Shown here: piece by piece, positions 5,978-7,755 of the stretch
How the letters are laid out: every line of letters starts with the position of its first letter
Numbering within the stretch: position 1 is the first letter of the stretch
Assembly (NCBI GenBank): GCA_030636255.1
Contig: DAOVXH010000079.1
Span: 1 to 7,755, forward strand
Length of the DNA: 7,755 nucleotides
Reading direction: 5' to 3'
Source: Methanomassiliicoccales archaeon
Lineage (GTDB): Archaea; Thermoplasmatota; Thermoplasmata; SG8-5
Notes under the pieces: model-generated
Seen by the model: only the letters and a program-made list of their open reading frames with translations
Told to the model about the DNA's origin: nothing
The model's database searches: none
Translations under genes and position numbers: made by a program

Positions 5978-6215
5978 GGTCTCTGCCGCGGCCTAATAGT
6001 CTGTCAGATTTTTCTCTGAATTGACCGGATTTTGCCCTGAGCTTGGCGATTTCAGCCTCTTTTTTCTGGATTTTTGCATCTATCTTGGCAGCCTTGGCCT
6101 TGAATTTTGCAGCCTTTGCCTGGTTTTTGGCACTTTTTTCCATCTGTTTTGCGTCTTTGACAGCCTGTTTTGCTTCCCTCTGGGCAACCTTTGCACTCTT
6201 GATATTCTCGTCCAT
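5970..6215 (-). CDS. Short, highly basic Lys/Ala heptad-repeat protein (single long helix; possible nucleic-acid-binding or H1-like)
   Basis: I do not recognise a named family. From ATG 6215 the protein has 81 residues: 18 Lys, 7 Arg and 16 Ala against 11 Asp/Glu, a net charge of about +14. From residue 6 to 76 there is a near-perfect heptad repeat of consensus AKxxAKx. Basic residues fall at 6, 9, 13, 16, 20, 23, 27, 30, 34, 37, 41, 44, 48, 51, 58, 62, 69, 72 and 76. Ala fills most positions 8, 15, 22, 29, 36, 43, 57 and 33, 40, 47, 54, 61, an alanine-type coiled-coil seam. The C-terminus is GRGRDRY. Codons for equivalent Lys and Ala differ between repeats, so the pattern is held at protein level. 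The frame extends only to a TTG at 6224, which is less likely. It is probably co-transcribed with the deacetylase 16 bp downstream. A nucleoid or RNA-binding role, or a deacetylase substrate, is inference. Confidence 0.8.
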   Translation of the reverse strand: MDENIKSAKVAQREAKQAVKDAKQMEKSAKNQAKAAKFKAKAAKIDAKIQKKEAEIAKLRAKSGQFREKSDRLLGRGRDRY

Positions 6216-6243
6216 AATAATCAATTCCAGTATAGCTATTGGG

Positions 6244-6254
6244 AGATATAAATC
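6244..6254 (-). promoter_or_regulatory. TATA box of the basic heptad-repeat gene (and possibly the deacetylase)
   Basis: The minus strand reads GATTTATATCT, centred near 6249. This predicts a start near 6223 and a leader of about 8 nt to ATG 6215. Its upstream edge is overlapped by a 15-bp imperfect palindrome (6252-6266), the position of the BRE element, so a regulator bound there would compete with TFB/TBP. Confidence 0.55.
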
Positions 6255-6318
6255 TTGTCACGAGATGTTTTCCCCCTGATGCTGTGATTAAGCCTCTATG
6301 TTCACCCGAGTCCAGCAC

Positions 6319-7617
6319 TCAATCCCTAGGTCTCACGAAGTCACAGATGCGCTTTGTACTTTCCAGGGTCTTGGCGCAGTAATGGTCAAGGAAACCTTCT
6401 GGAAGATCTTCATGAAGTGGTATGGCCTCGCTTGCAGCCAGTGCCTTTGAGCCGTCAAAGTTGCAATATGACATACGAAGCGTGAACTCATTTTCTGGCC
6501 TGGAGAATGCGGCCCCAGGAATTGTGGCTACATGATTTTCACAAAGAATCCTATCACAAAGTTCCACACTACCGTTTATTCCTCGTTTTTCCAGATTATC
6601 AGCAATGGGCGTAAAGTCTGGAAACAGGTAAAAAGCACCCTCTGGATCATGAACCCTGGCACCTGCTTCTCTAAGCATTTCGGCACATTGATTACTGAGC
6701 TTGGAAAATATGCGTCTAGCATGCCACAGGTATCTTTCAATATCCACGCTGCCCTTGAATGCAGTTACGCCAGCCCATTGAATTGGGCTGCTAACCGATG
6801 TATAGGTCTGGCTTGCAGCATCAGACATTGCAGCCAGGAGCCAGTCAAGATTATCTGGGAATGTAAATGTTCCAAGTCGCCAACCGCCTGCGGCGCACCA
6901 TTTGGAAATTCCAGAACTTATGATTGTGCCCTCCGAGTAATAATTGGCGATTGAAACATGCTCGCCTCTGTGATGAAGCTCGCCATAAATCTCATCTGAA
7001 AGAAGTATGACCTCATACTTTCTGGCCACCTTTGCAATATTTTTTAGTTCTTCCACTGTGTAGGTGCCACCGTCCGGGTTGCCTGGATAATTAAGTATAA
7101 CAATTCTTGGGCGGTAGGTGTCATGTTCTGACTCGCAAAGTTCTGTAAGACTGTCTGCCGAGAGATGCCATCTATCTTCATAAGTTGTATTGATAAGCTT
7201 AACCTGACGACCTAAAAGCTGCGCCTGGGGAACATAGGATACCCAACAGGGTGTGGGCACAACAATCTCTCCATAGAATGACATCTGCAAAAGGTACATT
7301 AAAATTTTTGAGCCGGGACCTATGAGAACATTATCGGCACTGGCGTCGATCCCATCTTTTTGCCTATGATAATCAGCCACAGCATTCCTGAGTTCAGGAA
7401 GCCCTTTCACTGGCAGGTAAGTTTTTTCGCGAGCATACATTTTCAATGCTTTTACAACGGAATTTGGCACAGGAAATGGTGACTGGCCAATGCTATTATT
7501 AAGAACTTCCTTTCCTTCGGTGCGCAGCACACGGCAGCGCTCGCTCATTGCAAGCGTCGGGGACTCTCCCAGACCTCGCAGGTTCAGGTTCAACGAAACA
7601 TGCTTCTGCAGATTCAT
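6319..7617 (-). CDS. PLP-dependent aminotransferase, class I/II (AspC family), substrate unknown
   Basis: This cytosolic fold-type I enzyme should move an amino group between an amino acid and a 2-oxo acid. Recognisable features are SPFPVP near the N-terminus (46-51), KTYLPVKGLPELR with Tyr67 (65-77), NYPGNPDG (176-183, N180 the cofactor-contacting Asn), SDEIYGEL (207-214, with D208 and Y211), the PLP lysine K239 in SSGISKW with GGWRLG after it (R247), and R381 in LRMSYCNFDG, the usual substrate-carboxylate arginine. It is complete at 432 residues, some 30-40 longer than typical, mainly through a C-terminal tail (about 400-432). The specificity (aspartate, aromatic, alanine, other) cannot be assigned. 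ATG 7617 has an AGGTGAT ribosome-binding match just upstream and a TATA-like palindrome about 26 bp away. The basic heptad-repeat gene follows after a 103-bp gap with its own promoter, and no T-run terminator is visible between them. Confidence 0.93.
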   Translation of the reverse strand: MNLQKHVSLNLNLRGLGESPTLAMSERCRVLRTEGKEVLNNSIGQSPFPVPNSVVKALKMYAREKTYLPVKGLPELRNAVADYHRQKDGIDASADNVLIGPGSKILMYLLQMSFYGEIVVPTPCWVSYVPQAQLLGRQVKLINTTYEDRWHLSADSLTELCESEHDTYRPRIVILNYPGNPDGGTYTVEELKNIAKVARKYEVILLSDEIYGELHHRGEHVSIANYYSEGTIISSGISKWCAAGGWRLGTFTFPDNLDWLLAAMSDAASQTYTSVSSPIQWAGVTAFKGSVDIERYLWHARRIFSKLSNQCAEMLREAGARVHDPEGAFYLFPDFTPIADNLEKRGINGSVELCDRILCENHVATIPGAAFSRPENEFTLRMSYCNFDGSKALAASEAIPLHEDLPEGFLDHYCAKTLESTKRICDFVRPRD

Positions 7618-7620
7618 AAA

Positions 7621-7627
7621 ATCACCT
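7621..7627 (-). promoter_or_regulatory. Shine-Dalgarno-like AGGTGAT before the aminotransferase start
   Basis: AGGTGAT matches seven bases of the archaeal consensus GGAGGTGAT and ends 3 nt before ATG 7617, which is rather close. If used, the mRNA has a leader, unlike most genes here. The eight-base motif that contains it is repeated 26 bp upstream. Confidence 0.4.
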
Positions 7628-7636
7628 ATGCTGGCA

Positions 7637-7649
7637 GTTAATATTAATC
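7637..7649 (-). promoter_or_regulatory. Promoter region of the aminotransferase gene (palindromic TATA-like box)
   Basis: GATTAATATTAAC on the minus strand contains the perfect 10-bp palindrome TTAATATTAA (7638-7647), centred about 26 bp before ATG 7617, which would give a leaderless start. A second A/T box (AATATTATG, 7663-7655) would instead give a 17-nt leader carrying the AGGTGAT Shine-Dalgarno match at 7627-7621. Both are plausible. Confidence 0.45.
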
Positions 7650-7689
7650 ACCTTCATAATATTTGGCTTTGTTTTGTCAATCCTGGTAA

Positions 7690-7702
7690 AACATAAATAT
7701 CT
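7690..7702 (+). promoter_or_regulatory. TATA box of the methylthiotransferase gene
   Basis: AACATAAATATCT is centred about 26-27 bp before ATG 7723, consistent with a leaderless transcript. The rest of the 105-bp divergent gap (7618-7722) holds the aminotransferase promoter elements and nothing else I can identify. Confidence 0.5.
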
Positions 7703-7722
7703 AACTGGTTTAACAAAGGCCA

Positions 7723-7755
7723 ATGAAGGTACTGGTAGAAGCATATGGCTGCACA
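7723..7755 (+). CDS. Start of a MiaB/CDKAL1-like tRNA methylthiotransferase (radical SAM), first 11 codons only
   Basis: The visible protein is MKVLVEAYGCT, closely matching the conserved N-terminus of archaeal MiaB-like methylthiotransferases (MKVYxETYGCT), where this cysteine is the first ligand of the auxiliary 4Fe-4S cluster in the UPF0004 domain. These enzymes convert t6A37 to ms2t6A37 in tRNAs that read ANN codons. The radical SAM CxxxCxxC motif and TRAM domain would lie beyond the window. The correctly spaced TATA box supports a real start here. The call rests on 11 residues plus promoter spacing. Confidence 0.7.
   Translation, partial: MKVLVEAYGCT

Noticed and set aside
6216..6224. 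TTG at 6224 as the start of the basic heptad-repeat protein
   Set aside because: TTG is a weaker start and ATG 6215 lies three codons downstream within the expected short leader distance.
6043..6279. Plus-strand open frame encoding a strongly hydrophobic, membrane-like 78-residue protein
   Set aside because: It is the complement of the Lys/Ala-rich gene: AAA/AAG and GCN codons read backwards give Leu, Phe and Ala. The minus-strand frame has a well-placed TATA box and AGA/AGG arginine usage like its neighbours.
6267..6318. Possible C/D-box-like small RNA in the gap before the basic-protein gene
   Set aside because: CTGATG- and TGAT-like strings are present, but there is no proper C, D', C' and D order or terminal stem.
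1..7755. Insertion sequences, CRISPR array, tRNA/rRNA, attachment sites
   Set aside because: No transposase motifs, regularly spaced repeats, cloverleaf-like sequences or flanking duplications were seen on either strand.

Overview
The window looks like a chromosomal segment of an archaeon, most likely a euryarchaeote of the Thermoplasmatota/marine-group type. That lineage guess is tentative and was not tested by any search. Evidence for Archaea: almost every gene is preceded by a TATA-like A/T box about 26-40 nt before its start codon, several genes appear leaderless, and there is a HerA-type DNA translocase, an archaeal-style MATE exporter and the first codons of a MiaB-like tRNA methylthiotransferase. 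Base composition and coding style look even across the window, and I see no insertion sequence, CRISPR array, tRNA or rRNA.

Layout, left to right. Bases 1-764 (minus) are the N-terminal two thirds of a DEAD-box RNA helicase that runs off the left edge. A divergent promoter region (765-860) separates it from a complete MATE multidrug/Na+ or H+ antiporter (861-2264, plus). The MATE gene overlaps the convergent HerA-like ATPase gene (2248-3795, minus) by 17 bp at their 3' ends. Upstream of HerA, on the same strand, is a small three-helix membrane protein (3859-4233, minus). Divergent from it is an unrecognised cytosolic protein resembling the DUF2378/heme-NO-binding-like group (4346-4879, plus). 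That gene converges on a histone-deacetylase-family gene (4886-5953, minus, GTG start). Just upstream of the deacetylase on the same strand is a short, very basic Lys/Ala heptad-repeat protein (5970-6215), and before that an aminotransferase of fold type I (6319-7617, minus). A last divergent promoter region leads to the first 11 codons of a MiaB/CDKAL1-like methylthiotransferase (7723-7755, plus).

Functionally this is mostly housekeeping: RNA remodelling, drug or ion export, DNA end processing, amino-acid transamination and tRNA modification. The most interesting part is 4886-6266. A lysine-ladder helical protein, with basic residues at 19 of 21 successive positions spaced 3-4-3-4, lies 16 bp upstream of a lysine deacetylase-family enzyme, and an imperfect palindrome overlaps the promoter of the pair. 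A substrate-enzyme (chromatin-like protein plus deacetylase) relationship is a reasonable but unproven hypothesis. No stretch over about 112 bases lacks a gene.
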